Positions 35,820-47,616 are shown, counted from the stretch's first letter. The stretch: 64,000 nt of DNA from Bicyclus anynana (GCF_947172395.1 NC_069083.1:2450501-2514500); one strand, 5' to 3'. Notes: a model not told the origin generated them from the letters alone. Program-made: numbers and translations.

Positions 35820-37440
35820 AGAATACAGAAGTTCTGAAACTGACCCCGTCAAAGATGATTAAACTAGCAATAAACAAACTAGAATGTAAATGAAGGACGA
35901 CATCGAATCAGATAAAGTAAAAACGGTCTCAATTGTAATCCTGATGGTGTTGCGAGTAAGGGATGTCGACCGTTAACCAATCGACGAGGAGTAAAAAGAA
36001 AACAACCTGTATAAACTTGATATTTTAGTAGCAGGGCTACCAGCTGCCGAGGTGACCAACAACCCGAGAGGAACATAGTAATAAACATTCGTTAAAAAAA
36101 CGTAAAAAGAATCCTCTTAAAGAAAATAAGCATTATTCTCTGAAACTTTCTTTAAAAATATCAAATTTCAGAATAACATTCTTCAAGAATAAAGATAATG
36201 GTCCCTATTGAATTAAAGAATGTCCGAAGACAAGTAATTACATATCAATTTTTATACAATCATTGCATCTTCAAAAGAAATTGGCTTGCTAAAGAGAAAA
36301 AAAACACACAAACTCACATCAAAAAAAGAAATTGAATACCGCGTAAAAATCAACTAAGTACGTGAATAGGTACCATCAATTTATAATCAACCCTAACTAT
36401 GAAAGATAGTAACTCTACACTAGAACCATATCCAATCAACCACATAGGAGTTTAACGAACGAAGGTATAATATTACAATAACCACTTTTCAAGTTAGTGA
36501 CTAATAATATTTTAAGGGTTCCGTGCATGACTATAAAAAACTACTATTCTGGTCCTCGTCTCCAGATTTTTTGACAGGTTTGTACAACTTTTTAAATCCT
36601 AATTTTATTTTAAATTAAGTTAATATGATCAAAGATAACCATTTTTATTTATTATACCTTACTTACTACGAAACCACAATGGAAATTAACAAATTTTCAA
36701 TAAAAACCCTTTCGGGAACTTCAATTTAAATGTTGAAATTGGAAACACGCAAATTAATTATCTCACAGAAACACTGCGAATAAATCTGTACAAGAATTCA
36801 ATGCATACCCGGCGAGTTAAGAAGCCAGTACACTCCTTCAAAGTTGCTTTAAAACACTTTAATCCAAAACTGGAAGTATAAATTCTATTACCGATAAAGC
36901 TATTAAAGTTATGACGGACATATCTAATAGTACCATAACTGTATTAATTAGAATATTAATATCGAATATACAGGCCCACAAGATCGAGTCCGACGAAAGC
37001 GAAACCTCTCTAACTACTTTCATCGATCCAGAAATCAACAGCCGTATTGCCAATAGCGTAGCGATGGATGCTGTGGTCTAGAGTTTGGAATCCTAGGTTG
37101 GATATTTTTTCATATAATTGACTAGCGCTTGATCATATCTTAAATACTCTAGAATTCTAGATGATAATCTAAAAAGGACGAGTTTGTTCAATCTAAATAC
37201 GCTTGTCCGTGAATTGTAAATCATCTTTTGTATACACTAATGACGAGACGGGATGATAGGCTTACTTTAAATTGGGAAACTTTGTACGAAAGCCTTTTAT
37301 TTAAGAGTTGAAAGTAAGGGTTCTCCATGCAGAGGAAGACGCGGACGTCTACTACTAAGTGTACGTAGATGTGATCTCAAATGGGGTTAAGGTTAAGAAA
37401 AGCGGCTTATGATAGAAAAGGTTTGATTGCATATGACATA
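35820..37440. other. no gene or clear repeat recognised
   Basis: AT-rich. Short open frames at 35879-36088 and 36859-37053 (minus) have no splice or family signals. Confidence 0.5.
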
Positions 37441-37448
37441 TTATTTAT

Positions 37449-37539
37449 ACATGCTTCCATTCCATACAATTTGTATGAAACTGTATTAGTAACTAACTCT
37501 ATTACAGTTTCATACAAATTGCATAGAATGGAAGCATGT
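37449..37539 (-). other. near-perfect 37-bp stem-loop, candidate miRNA or MITE
   Basis: Arms 37449-37485 and 37503-37539 are complementary over 37 positions with two mismatches and a 17-nt loop. Both mismatches (C/A and A/C on the plus strand) become G-U pairs if the minus strand is transcribed, giving an unbroken RNA stem. The weak continuation of pairing outside the arms would also fit a short MITE. No known miRNA seed was recognised. Confidence 0.45.
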
Positions 37540-37968
37540 TATATTTCATAACTCGGTGAGCTTGTGTACAATATAAAAGGTATTTAACATTTTTTTTTTT
37601 TCAAGAAAAACGTGTTTTACAATTTAGTCATAACAAATGCGGAACTAAAAGTTAATTTAAAGTAACATTCGTAGTCACGTTTTTGGTTATTTTGGAGCCG
37701 TGACTGATCTAAATCCTTTAGGATTACAGCGCGAGATCGATGGAAATAATTTTGTAGGTTAGTACAAGGCGAATAAGAAATGATGATGTAGATGAACTGG
37801 AGCACAGATAAGATAATAGTGAACGGGGTAACCGAGATTCAAAAGTAAATAATCTACACTAAGTAACATTATAAAGACTAACTACAAAAAGAGTACTCTA
37901 TAAAAATTAAGAAATTTAAGACTTAAGAAGAAAACTTAATTATGTCTACAACAAAAAAAATCTGTACT

Positions 37969-38124
37969 AAAGCCAAACTCAATGTACAATGTTTACCAAC
38001 AAACAAATAATTAGAAATGAAGGCAAACGCATGTAATTTCATACCTAATTTGTGTGAAATGATTAGCGACTTACACCATTATTAATTTGTTTGTTGATAA
38101 ACATTGCACATCGCGTTTGGCTTT
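37969..38124. mobile_element. MITE with ~40-bp inverted repeats (type I)
   Basis: The left end AAAGCCAAACTCAATGTAC... pairs with the right end ...CACATCGCGTTTGGCTTT over about 40 bases with a few mismatches, both including the core CAACAAACAAAT. Length is about 156 bp, with no ORF. The class is not determinable without the target duplication, which I cannot define confidently. Confidence 0.75.
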
Positions 38125-38259
38125 CGTATAGATATAACGAATTATTTTGCAAAATAAGGTTTAAAAGTAACAAATACAGGCACTACTTAACAAATATCAA
38201 AAGTGGGTCCTATATTAAACAGCGTTTACTACCAGCATACGAAGACGTTTGATTGTAAT

Positions 38260-38455
38260 TTATACAAATATTATAAAGCTGAAGAGTTTGTTTGTTTGTT
38301 TGAACGCGCTAATTTCAGGAACTACTGGTCCGATTTGAAAAATTATTTCAGTGTTAGATAGCCCATATATCGAGGAAGGCTATAGGCTATATATTATACC
38401 CCTATTCCTACGGGAATGGGAACCACGCGGGTGAAACCGCGCGGCGTCAGCTAGT
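38260..38455 (-). repeat. family C repeat, full length
   Basis: Minus strand, from ACTAGCTGACGCCGCGCGG to the ATTATAAAGCTGAAG side. It is one of the least diverged copies. Confidence 0.88.
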
Positions 38456-39515
38456 TTGTATTATAAATGTGAACAGCGGTCAATATCCGATAAGACAGCC
38501 GTGGGAGTTATCTGTCGCGGTATCACGGTTGGCGGTCAGAGATCATTAACGACTTTTTGTACAGTACTTTTCCAAAGGTGAGCGAGAACTCCCAACGCCT
38601 ATGAATCAATATGGACCAGCGTGATCATATGTATTATAGAGTCCTAAGTTATTCGTGTCTGGTCTTTAATTGAAATTATTAAAGAAAATTATTAATTAAA
38701 AAATAAAATAGAAGCAGAGCTTTTCGTGACAGATCATCCGGGGAATCCCTAGAAGTCATGCTTATTTCTACCGCGAAGCAACAATGCTGTGTACACAGCA
38801 TAAGCAGTATAGCAGTTATAAGCCACAAACAGAGTTTTTACTCACTTATATGTATATAAGATAACCATCATTCCAAAATCAAATGTCATATGACTCTAAA
38901 TAGAGATACTTACACATATTACAAATTATGTCCTTCCCAAAATTACCCTGAACCTAAAATCGAACCTAGGAGTCATCTACTAATACTCTACTACACATCT
39001 ACCAATAAAAACAGCAGCATATCTATATACACCGGTACCCTCAATCGTCGCACAAACACAATAAGACGAAATAAGATTAAGTATACTCGTATAACGATGA
39101 TTCAGTGTACATGCATTTTAACACGCACTGCAGTACAGAAATAAACGATAGTATAGTTACGAGTAAAGTTGAAGTCCTGGGCGGGAAGGTCGACCGTCTG
39201 GAGGTCAGAGCCGAGGGTGGCGGCTGGCGGGACTCCCGACTACACGGATGCAATAACAAATTGACTGGGAACGGTTACATCGTTGTTACTTGTACTTTCT
39301 TTGTGGACCGAATAAATAATACTACTCGTAAGTATCCTCTTTGTTGAGACGATTCTGGATTGATATTATTTATAACCAGGAGTTTGGGATTAGAAATAAG
39401 TCGAATAGAGAAGATGATTTCGATTGCTAGAAACCAACGTCATGACAACATTCAGACAGGAGTTTGGAATTAGAGCAGTTAATAGAAAACGATAATGTTG
39501 TTTTGCGATGTCAAG
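38456..39515. other. no gene recognised
   Basis: 39150-39240 is GC-richer but has no supported exon. Confidence 0.45.
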
Positions 39516-39519
39516 TAAG

Positions 39520-39872
39520 GTTTCATCATCAACAGCCTGTATTCGTCTACTGCTAGGCATAAGCCTTTCCGAGAGCGCACCACCACAGACGATCCTCCGC
39601 CTTCCTCATCCAGCCACTTCCCACTACCTTCTTGATGTCGTCGGACCATCTAGCTTGAGGGCGTCCTACACTGCGTTTGCTGATACGCGGTCTCCACTCC
39701 AGAACACGTCTGCCCCAGCGGCCATCTGTTCTACGACAGATATGGCCCGCCCACTGAAACTTTAGTTTTCTAATCCTTTGGGCTACATCAACTATTTTCG
39801 TTCTCCTACGGATTTCCTCGTTCCGGATTTTATCCTTCAGAGAGACTCCTAACATAGCCCTCTCCATAGCTC
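39520..39872 (-). pseudogene. RTE-type LINE, C-terminus of endonuclease/reverse transcriptase
   Basis: Best-preserved LINE fragment in the window. The minus-strand frame 39867-39553 reads MERAMLGVSLKDKIRNEEI, RRTKIVDVAQRIRKLKFQWAG, HICRRTDGRWGRRVLEWRPR, ISKRSVGRPQARWSDDIKK, VVGSGWMRKAEDRLWWCALG and KAYA, then stop. This is the C-terminal region after the RT domain in RTE-clade elements of Lepidoptera. It is open for 104 codons, so it is young, but it is 5'-truncated at 39872 and cannot be active alone. Confidence 0.9.
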
Positions 39873-39874
39873 CC

Positions 39875-42810
39875 TAATTGTAATTAAGGTTTGTTGTTGA
39901 GATATTACCCCCATTTACTTGAACTATCAGTTCTATTTCAAATTTATGTTAAATAAAAAAATGTATAAAATATGTTATAGCATTCACAACGGCGCCATGA
40001 CAGCTAAGACGTCTTGTTTAGGATCCTAAAAAAAATACTCATGATATTCATGAGTTCAACGTTATAACGAACACTTGTTTTCTCATCAAAAAGACACGGC
40101 ACTTTGTGAAGTCTAGTTTACTTGATGGAAATGAACTGTATCCGTCTTTCATGATATTAATCCGCTTAGCTGTTTACCTACATGACACAGTGTTAAGAGG
40201 AACTAACTAACAAGATGAAGTTGTATTTAACGACAATTTACACCAATTTGCAGGAGAAGACAGCTTCTCAATGGCGTACAGTTCATAGAACCAGAACACC
40301 TTAAACATTAATCAATAAGTAAGTAAGTAAGTACTAAATAAAAAGTAATTATTATTTCTTTACGATAATTAAAAAAATCATGAAAATAATAACCTGAGGA
40401 CGCTACAAGAGAACCATCTAATTATTATTGGTCTTCTTGAATAAAAACATTTGAATCTAAAGTCAAAATCAAGAGTGCATTTACCTAGATAGCAATCATG
40501 TCCTTTATTTTTTTCAGAATATGTTTTTACTGACTCAATAAAGAACAGGAGACCATGCATTTTACTTATTAGGTAAGTGTTAAGAGAAGATATTTTTTCG
40601 ATAATAATCTAGTAACATTTTCAGTGACCACATTAATAAAAAAAGTTATGACGATATAAGACCAATAAAACGTAGTAAACTAGACAGGAATTCAACAATA
40701 AAAGTTATCGACCGATGTTACAAAAGGGAACAAAAAATCCAAAAGTAGGTACCTACAAAAAAGACGTCTTTTAATCTACGAAATACATTAATTTACATAT
40801 GAAAAGACCACACACGAGTTGTTTTTTATTATTCTCAACGTGCAACAGTGCATACGACTCGGGGTTTTTATAAACAGAAAACGGGCTCGAGAGCACCAAA
40901 ATTATGGACGCGATGTTTTCCAAGTTTTCATATAAGAATTTTAAAATTGAATACAAGCTCACCAAATGCATTTCGTAATACCCAAAATTACCAAAACAGC
41001 TTATTGTATTTATAAGCTTGGATTTAGAAATGAAGTAAAAGAATAGCATGTTCAAATTGTTTTCTGAAATTTTGACTAATTTTCTATTAATTATTAAGTA
41101 TCCCTAAATACTCCTTCACAAACTACGTGATCAAAAGCTTTTACATATAGGTAAAGTAAAAGTGTGTCCAGTTTGGATATTGATTAGTTGAAGTCGAACT
41201 TTGTAAACATTTCAAGTGACTGTATGTTTACTCGTAAACATCATGCACCGGTTATTAGTGTTGTGATCAATGACCCACATAAGTAGCAGTAGAGCGCTTT
41301 CAGTAGGTACGAGTGAGCTGCGTTTATTTGTTCACGCCCCGCACTTATCTGTTGACATGACAGCTAATCAGCGAATGTCATCAGAATGCACAAATAATGA
41401 GAATACTGAAAGAGATAAACGGCTCAACTCACTAGAAATTGCCGGAAAGTACTCGACTTTGGAGACTCAATAGCTCCCTGGTTATGAACCGGACTCAAAT
41501 CCGAGAGGTTTAATATTCGATCCTCACTCGCTGGGCTGTTGACATAGACACTCATTGTCCTAATTGGAGAGAAAAGTGGAATATTATAGTTACGATACGA
41601 TGTTCAATTATAAAAAACAATTCTTAACTAACTTAAAATTTGGCTGTTTTAGTGTTTATATAAATATTAGAGATTTTAAACTTAATTTAAAAGAAGGATA
41701 ATCCTTATCTTTATTTGAAAATTCAGTAACAGTCTCAAATAATTATGTGTTAGAAATTCAAAATCAATACCATTCATCTGTTGCTTGTAAGCTTTTAATA
41801 ACCACTTTTAAAAGTCAAGTCTATGAATCATTAGTCACTCTAACATCGATTCGGAAGGCAAATTTTACAGAAACAACAATAAACTCAATATTGTACGACT
41901 ACGCCTATTTGAAGTAGATTCTGGCCTCTGTCATATGAAATTCCCATCTCCTCTTTGTAGTAGAGATGAAAACGTATCGAAAAGTAGTAGAAATGCACTT
42001 CTAAAAACCAAATACGATGAATCAAATGCAAGTATTTTTTTGCTTCAATAATTTATAAATACGGCAACATAAATTTAAAATACGGCAAGTTAATAACCTC
42101 ATATTTTAGAATAGTTGCAAAAAGGTCTTCATGAAGCGAAACAATTCTACGAACCTTTGTATAATAAGTTATTATTAAAGTAGATGATAAGTATTTGTTA
42201 AAAAAAAGTGTTAATTACGTAGGCTCATTGAATAAAAATGAGCGGAATTTTAACATATTTTTTGTTTCAGATGCTTAACCACAATAAATAGTTAATACAA
42301 AATTATGCTAAGAATCTATTTTTCTCTTGATAGGGGAAATTAATAGTAAAAGTAATTCATAAATTATCTTTGTATTTTTGATATCAATAAGTTATACATT
42401 TCTTCAATTTTTTAAAGTCATTACCTAAAATTGTCACTAACTTTTGCAATTATTAATGAGTAACCCAGATATTTTTGCACATTGTTCTAGATATTAATAG
42501 GAATCGGATTCAAATCCACAAATATTAGGAAACACATATATTTCAAGTTGATGATTAGACTAATATACCTGTGTAAGATCCCTGCCAGCGATATGTTAAT
42601 TTTATTACAGAATCCAAAAACATCCTAACCGGTTCAGTTTCGAAATGGAACGCAAGTGACATAAAAATTACGACCTTCACTGGAGGCGATGAAGTTTCAT
42701 TAATTGGAACTTAGAATGCCATAGAATATGATTTGGAAAAAAATCATAAAATATCATTTAGCTGTACCTGCAAGAATTCTATGTTAATTTAATGTTTGGG
42801 TAATTTATAT
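39875..42810. other. mostly unclassified AT-rich DNA
   Basis: Contains a decayed tRNA-like SINE head at 41465-41560 (GGTTATGAACCGGACTCAAA, then TTCGATCCTCAC) and otherwise nothing recognised. Short open frames at 40771-41055 and 41270-41473 are unsupported. Confidence 0.5.
41465..41560 (+). mobile_element. decayed tRNA-like SINE head
   Basis: A tRNA-like order is still visible: an A-box-like AGCTCCCTGGTTATGAACC, an anticodon stem CGGA/TCCG, and a B-box-like ATTCGATCC followed by CTCGCTGGGCTG. Stems do not all pair, so it is not a functional tRNA. Confidence 0.5.
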
Positions 42811-42815
42811 ATTAC

Positions 42816-43052
42816 AGGAGCATGTGGGTTAAAATCCGGTCCGGGGCATGCACCTCCTATTTCTCAGTTGTGTGCATTGTAAGAAATTAAATATCAGGTG
42901 TCTCAAACGGTGAAGGAAAACATCGTGAGGAAACCTGCATACCAGAGAATTTTCTTAATTCTCTGCGTGTGTGAAGTCTGCCAATCCGCATTGGGCCAGC
43001 GTGATGGACTATTGGCCTAATGTAACTCATTTTGAGAGGAGACTCGAGTTCA
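42816..43052 (+). mobile_element. SINE family 2, 5'-truncated
   Basis: Starts at GCATGTGGGTTAAAATCCGG (B box region), then full body with ACCAGAGAATTTTC and GCGTGTGTGAAGTCTGCC, ending GAGACTCGAGTTCA. Confidence 0.92.
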
Positions 43053-43532
43053 AGGTTGATAACGAACGAAATAGAGAGAGCGCTTACAAAATTGCATGCA
43101 AAATGATGATACAAATTTCCAGTAACTTTCTGTTAAATACTTTGATCTTCTGTAGAAATGCTTCACTTTGTAAAATTAAAATTGCCAATTGCATCATGTT
43201 TGACTGCGACATTACGAACAGTAATTAGGAATTTAAGCTGGACCCTGAGAAACCGTTTTATTCTAAAAATTGATACCGAAGGCAAATTCTCCAAAGGAAG
43301 TGGCAGTCTAGAGATTTAACAAAATATAACTAAATGCGACGCAACCTATTGGTTGACTATGCACAATACAATTTCCAAGTATTTTGCGTCTCACAGAATA
43401 TGAAAACTGACTGTGTAAGAAAGTAAGTCTTTTTAATTCAAATTTTTCTCATCCTCCATATTATCAATTTGCAGTCTCTAGGCAAAGAGTACATGTATGT
43501 ATTTGAAGTAAGGCATTTTAATGGGATCGCAA

Positions 43533-43832
43533 TAGTTGCCGGAGGTTTAGGACAAGCGCAGATGCTATAGCGTCCTATTTGAGCCAGAGGATTAGAAGAA
43601 AGTGCAGAAGCTCTACTAGATTTGAGCCAGAGTATTAGAAGAAAACGCAGAAGTTATACCAGATTTAAGCCAGATGATTAGAAGAAAGTGCAAAAGCTCT
43701 ACCAGATTTGATCCAGAGGATTACAAGAAAGCGCAGAAGCTATACCAGATTTAAGCCAGATGATTAGAAGAAATTGCAGAAGCTCTACCAGATTTGAGTC
43801 AGATGATTAGAAGAAAGTGCGGTAGCTCCTTA
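43533..43832 (+). repeat. 43-bp minisatellite, 7 units, alternating A/B types
   Basis: Seven tandem units of 43 bp begin at 43533 (degenerate), 43576, 43619, 43662, 43705, 43748 and 43791. Consensus pieces are GATTTGAGCCAGA, GGATTAGAAGAAAG and GCAGAAGCTCTACCA. Units alternate: type A has CGCAGAAG(T/C)TATACCA, type B has TGCA(A/G)AAGCTCTACCA. The effective period is therefore 86 bp. No coding frame runs through. Confidence 0.93.
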
Positions 43833-44211
43833 GGTCTTGTTTATAGATATAGATAGGCTAATTATCGGTCGTCAGGTTGTCTAAAATAGTAAAACTGGAA
43901 CTCTACAAAATCCTACATTAGCAACACTACGTTTTAAAGATAGCGTATGATAGGCATCATGCGTGACGTATCAAATGACACTATTTACTGTAATAACACA
44001 TGTAATGTATATGTTGTTTATTTAAGTTAAGTGACTTTACTGTTGTACCATAAATTAACACACGAGATCCGTCAGAACTAAAACTAACACGACGAATGTG
44101 AAAAGAATTATATTATCATCATACTTGGTTCTTGATGATGACATGAAGTATCAGAAATCTCAGACATCAGTAGCGAAAAAGATGTTTTCTGCCTTCTTAT
44201 TATTATAGAAA

Positions 44212-44418
44212 ACTAGCGGACGTCCGCGACTTCGTCCGCGTGGAATTTAGTTTTTCACAAATTCCTCAGGAACCTCGGGATAAAACGTAGCCTATGTGTT
44301 AATCCAGAGTAAAATCTATTTTCATTCCAAATTTCAGTCAAATCGCTTTAGTAATAGCGGCGTTAAAGAGTAACAAACATCCAAACATCCATACAAACTT
44401 CCGCGTTTATAATATAAA
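44212..44418 (+). repeat. family D repeat, full length
   Basis: ACTAGCGGACGTCCGCGAC start, TTCGTCCGCGTGGAATTTAG, TAGCCTATGTGTTAATCCAG, TTCCAAATTTCAGTCAAATC, AACAAACATCCAAACATCC, and a CGCGTTTATAATATAAAT end. Other copies are at 53313, 61389, 34941, 35741 and 48166. It shares its first bases and its TATAATATTAGTA-type end with family C, so the two may belong to related elements. Confidence 0.85.
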
Positions 44419-44420
44419 TA

Positions 44421-44836
44421 GCTAGCTGACCCGACAAACGTACTGCCATATAAATTTCTTTAATTCAAAAAATAAAAATACTAATAACGTGATTATGGAA
44501 TGGGGGTGGTGAGGGTAGGAGGCCAAATATACAAAAAAAAAAAACATTAATTAAATTTAAGATTGGTGACAAACACCGTGACACGATATTGATATAACAA
44601 TACTAGCTGACCCAGCAAATGTTGGTTTGCGTTATCGCTATTGAAAAATAGGGGTTTATCGTAGAAGGGTGAATATTTAAAGTTGTACGTATTTTTCAAT
44701 GCAAAGAATCGTAATAAAAATGTTAGCCGATTCTCAGACCTACACGATATATTCACACAAAATTTCATAAAAATCGGTCCAGCCGTTTCGTAGGAGTTTG
44801 GTAGCAAACACCGTAACACGAGAATTTTGTAGTATA
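44421..44836 (+). repeat. two tandem 'CTAGCTGACCC' repeats (family F)
   Basis: One copy starts GCTAGCTGACCCGACAAACG (44421) and the next starts ACTAGCTGACCCAGCAAATG (44605). Both end in GGTGACAAACACCGTGACACG or GGTAGCAAACACCGTAACACG. The second contains CATAAAAATCGGTCCAGCCG. The short minus-strand open frame here is not a gene. Confidence 0.75.
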
Positions 44837-45579
44837 GATTAGATATTATTTGAATAAATTATGTTCCAATTAAAATTATATTACAAACAGGGAAAAAGGC
44901 TTAAACATTTGGACCAAATACGTTCTAGATATAAATCTATGTGCAAGGTACAATCACCCTTAATTTCACTCGGGTTGTATATTCGTATTAGTCACGATTT
45001 TTGTGCTCGAGTAATATTCCCATAACTTCTTTCAAATAACTAATAGAACTACAAGTACAAATACAACGATGAATGGATCAATGGTAGATACCGAAATGTG
45101 ACAGTGTCTCCATAACTAGCACATAAACAGATTTACGAGCAAATCTTGTACTATAGATAATCATATCATAGTTTATTTCGCAGAATGGAAAATTATAAAA
45201 GCATCAATCACCCATAGTTTTTAATAACTTTTGGTAGAGTTGCATCCAAAGCATGGACAATATTTACAAAACGTTTATTTTACTCCAGTAAGGAAACAGA
45301 AATTCCATTCGCAACAGCAATAGATAAAAAGCCAAAGCCGCCGCGGCAAAACCGACGTTATGACATCGTAAATGTAAATTGTATCGTTTAACGTAAAACC
45401 GAGAGTAACCAGGTAACATTTGAGTCTAGATCGCGAACACGATTTTTAACGGCAACAGACTAAGCACCTAAATCATATTTCCAATACGTTTTGAAATCGT
45501 ATATTAGCATATCTCTCAAATTACGTGATGTAAGTGTTAATAAACTTGTTTGATGGAAAAAAAATCAAGATACACTTAC

Positions 45580-45743
45580 GATTAGGTTTCGCGGTTCCTG
45601 AGGGCACTTTAACTATTGTTGGCACAGTTGTCGCTTGTGGGTTTTTTGGTGACTGGGTGACTGGTGTACTTGGTGTAGCACTTGGAACACTGATCGGAGT
45701 TACACCGGGTGGCGACGAGCGGTGCGGCGTCGCGACTCGCGTG
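45580..45743 (-). CDS. possible Ser/Thr/Pro-rich exon, unknown gene
   Basis: Minus-strand open exon of 164 bp between a pyrimidine-rich acceptor CTCTGACTAG (AG at 45745-45744) and a strong donor C|GTAAGTG (donor G at 45579). It encodes 54 codons such as TPHRSSPPGVTPISVPSATPS and VTQSPKNPQATTVPTIVKVPS, a low-complexity, probably disordered stretch of the kind found in transcriptional regulators and cell-surface proteins. The same frame stays open further upstream past 45787 without an in-frame ATG, so the true 5' end may differ. It begins in phase 2 and ends in phase 1, and so does not splice into OATP exon 2, which needs a phase-2 end upstream. It therefore points to another minus-strand gene. 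The region is distinctly CG-rich. The opposite-strand open frame is a shadow. Confidence 0.4.
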
Positions 45744-45746
45744 CTA

Positions 45747-45910
45747 GTCAGAGCGGAGTGCCGGCGCGAAGCAGCTCTTGTAAACAAATAGTTGGTGGGG
45801 GCCCCGCCAAAAAGCCTGGCCGAATCATGCCGCTCACTTACGTCACGTACTCACGATACGTAAGCCCAACTGGCGGCCGGAGATTTGCCTCCAAATGCTC
45901 CCACAGATAA
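45747..45910. promoter_or_regulatory. CG-rich flank of the 45.6-kb exon
   Basis: Contains a CRE-like TGACGTAA on the minus strand and CG-dense sequence out to about 45905. It could be a promoter or 5' UTR if the exon at 45580 is a first exon. There is no TATA box at a convincing spacing. Confidence 0.25.
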
Positions 45911-46039
45911 GAGAAAAGGGTGGCATGTCAAATGTTGGACACATGTCACATATACATCAAATGGGGTTATGATACATAGGTGAAATACTTTATTACTTAA
46001 TATTTAATTTAAGTAAGTATAATGTAAAAAATTATCTAT

Positions 46040-46325
46040 ATATATAAAAATGAATAGCTGTTCGTTAGTCTCGCTAAAACTCGAGAACGGCTAAACGGAT
46101 TTATCTTATCTTGGTCTTGAAATGTCCGTGGAGGTATAGGGAAGGTTTAAAAGTTGAGAAAAATTAGAATAGTTTCCGGAAAAACCATAAAAACAACCGT
46201 TTTCTATTTCCCATACATACGATTAAGAGTCAAAGGCTAGGGTAGGGGTAGAGTAGCTCAGTAGTGTAGAGTAGGGATAGTGAAGAGTGCACAAAAGTCA
46301 AAGCGAAGCTTGACCAGGATCGCTA
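46040..46325 (-). repeat. family E repeat, inverted copy
   Basis: Minus-strand copy of the element at 23893: CGAGAACGGCTAAACGG, GGAGGTATAGGGAAGG, the AGGGTAGGGGTAGAG tract and CGAAGCTTGACC near the end. Confidence 0.8.
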
Positions 46326-46370
46326 GTAAACAAATAAAAATTAGCATCTCAAATGTTGGCACAAGTCATC

Positions 46371-46518
46371 TATATCTATACTAAAATATAAAGCTGAAGA
46401 GTTTGTTTATTTGTTTGATTGAACGCGCTAATCTCAGGATACTGGTCCGATTTGAAAAATTCTTTCAGTGTTAGATAGCCCATTTATCGAGGAACGCTAT
46501 AGGCTATATATAACCCCC
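46371..46518 (-). repeat. family C repeat, truncated
   Basis: The minus-strand 3' three quarters, from the CTATACTAAAATATAAAGC terminus to ATAGGCTATATATAACCCC. It lacks the CGCCGCGCGG end. Confidence 0.8.
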
Positions 46519-46708
46519 TTACTTTGAGTCGGACTCGCGCACGATAGATTCCGTACCATAACAGCAAAAGAAATAAGTTTTTTAAATGGGAGCTTCCTTA
46601 ATTTTTTTTCTGTTTTTAAGTTTTTTCGTTATAACGGCAACTAAAATATATCATCTGCGAAATTTTCAACTGTCTGCCCAGTGACAGACAGACGGACAGC
46701 GGAGTCAA

Positions 46709-46916
46709 AGCCCCCATTCGCATGAGCTTTTTTTAATGGACGTTAAAAAAGCGTTCAAATATAGTATGAAGTTCAATAGAGGTCTATCTCCAACGCCCAA
46801 AATTGAAAATGCAACACTGCTCGAAAAAAGGGTCGCGTTTTAAAAACGCTGCTGTGTGAACATATACTTTTGGGAATGCATTTGTTTTATTGGAACCTCT
46901 CGTGCGAATGAGGGCT
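46709..46916. mobile_element. MITE type H, copy 1
   Basis: Left end CCCCCATTCGCATGAGC...GACGTTAAAAAAGCGTTC, right end CTCTCGTGCGAATGAGGGCT. The interior matches the copy at 62392 (GTATGAAGTTCAATAGAGG, TGCAACACTGCTCGAAAA). The inner part of the right inverted repeat is deleted. It abuts the next MITE almost base to base. Confidence 0.85.
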
Positions 46917-46920
46917 AACC

Positions 46921-47096
46921 GGCAGGCATCCACAAATCTGCATCGAATACGTATTGGACGCATCGCAACACCGGATTTTAGTATTCTTTGCATAGAAAGT
47001 CGCATTGAACAAATTTTATGTACCTATCGTAAAATTAAAATCCGTTTGATACGATGAGTCCGATACGTACGATGCGGATCAGTGGACAACTACCTG
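46921..47096. mobile_element. MITE type G, copy 1
   Basis: Inverted ends GGCAGGCATCCACAAATCTGC...CGGATTTT and AAAATCCGTTTGATACG...GATCAGTGGACAACTACCTG. Length about 176 bp. Same family as 59955 and 63171. Confidence 0.82.
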
Positions 47097-47504
47097 TAAT
47101 AGTTTTACCCGAATAAAATGCTTTAAGATACAATACAATAAAGTAACCGGTACTAGAGTCTTTACAAATACTCCACTGAAGTTTCCAAAGTGCTTGTAAA
47201 CTGAGCTTACTAGATTTTTTTTAATATTTTGGATTGAAGAAGAAAGTATTTATAACTTTAACTATTTATACCTAGAAAACAATGTTAGATGCGCAACTGA
47301 TATTTGGCGTGAGAAACTAGGTTGGAAACCTTTTAACATCTAGGTTAAAATAATAAGGAAGCCCTAATTTAAATGCGAAGGGAAAAAAACAAAGACAAGA
47401 AATATTGTAAATTGTGAAAATGTTTAGTTTTAATCATGACAAGAAAATATTTCCCATTCCCTTTCAACTAGTCGGAAAATACTGTGTTAGGAGTAAGTAT
47501 GACA

Positions 47505-47578
47505 ATAGTACAGGCGGGAATCGAACCACGACCTCTGGGTGATGAGTCCGAGCTTTTTAACGTTGAGCTATTGGGGCT
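47505..47578 (-). pseudogene. tRNA-Met-like pseudogene or SINE head
   Basis: The minus strand reads GCCCCAATAGCTCAACG (A box), CTCATCA (anticodon loop, CAT) and GGTCGTGGTTCGATTCCCGC (B box). The acceptor ends do not pair and the anticodon stem is broken, so I do not call a working tRNA. A solitary SINE head is the likely explanation. Confidence 0.5.
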
Positions 47579-47616
47579 TTATTTTACACTTCAACCTACT
47601 TATCATCATCACTCAC

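Noticed and set aside
45534..45791. Plus-strand hydrophobic frame at 45.6 kb
   Set aside because: Antisense of the Ser/Thr/Pro-rich frame; the strong donor and acceptor are on the minus strand.
47505..47578. Functional tRNA-Met gene
   Set aside because: Acceptor and anticodon stems do not pair properly.
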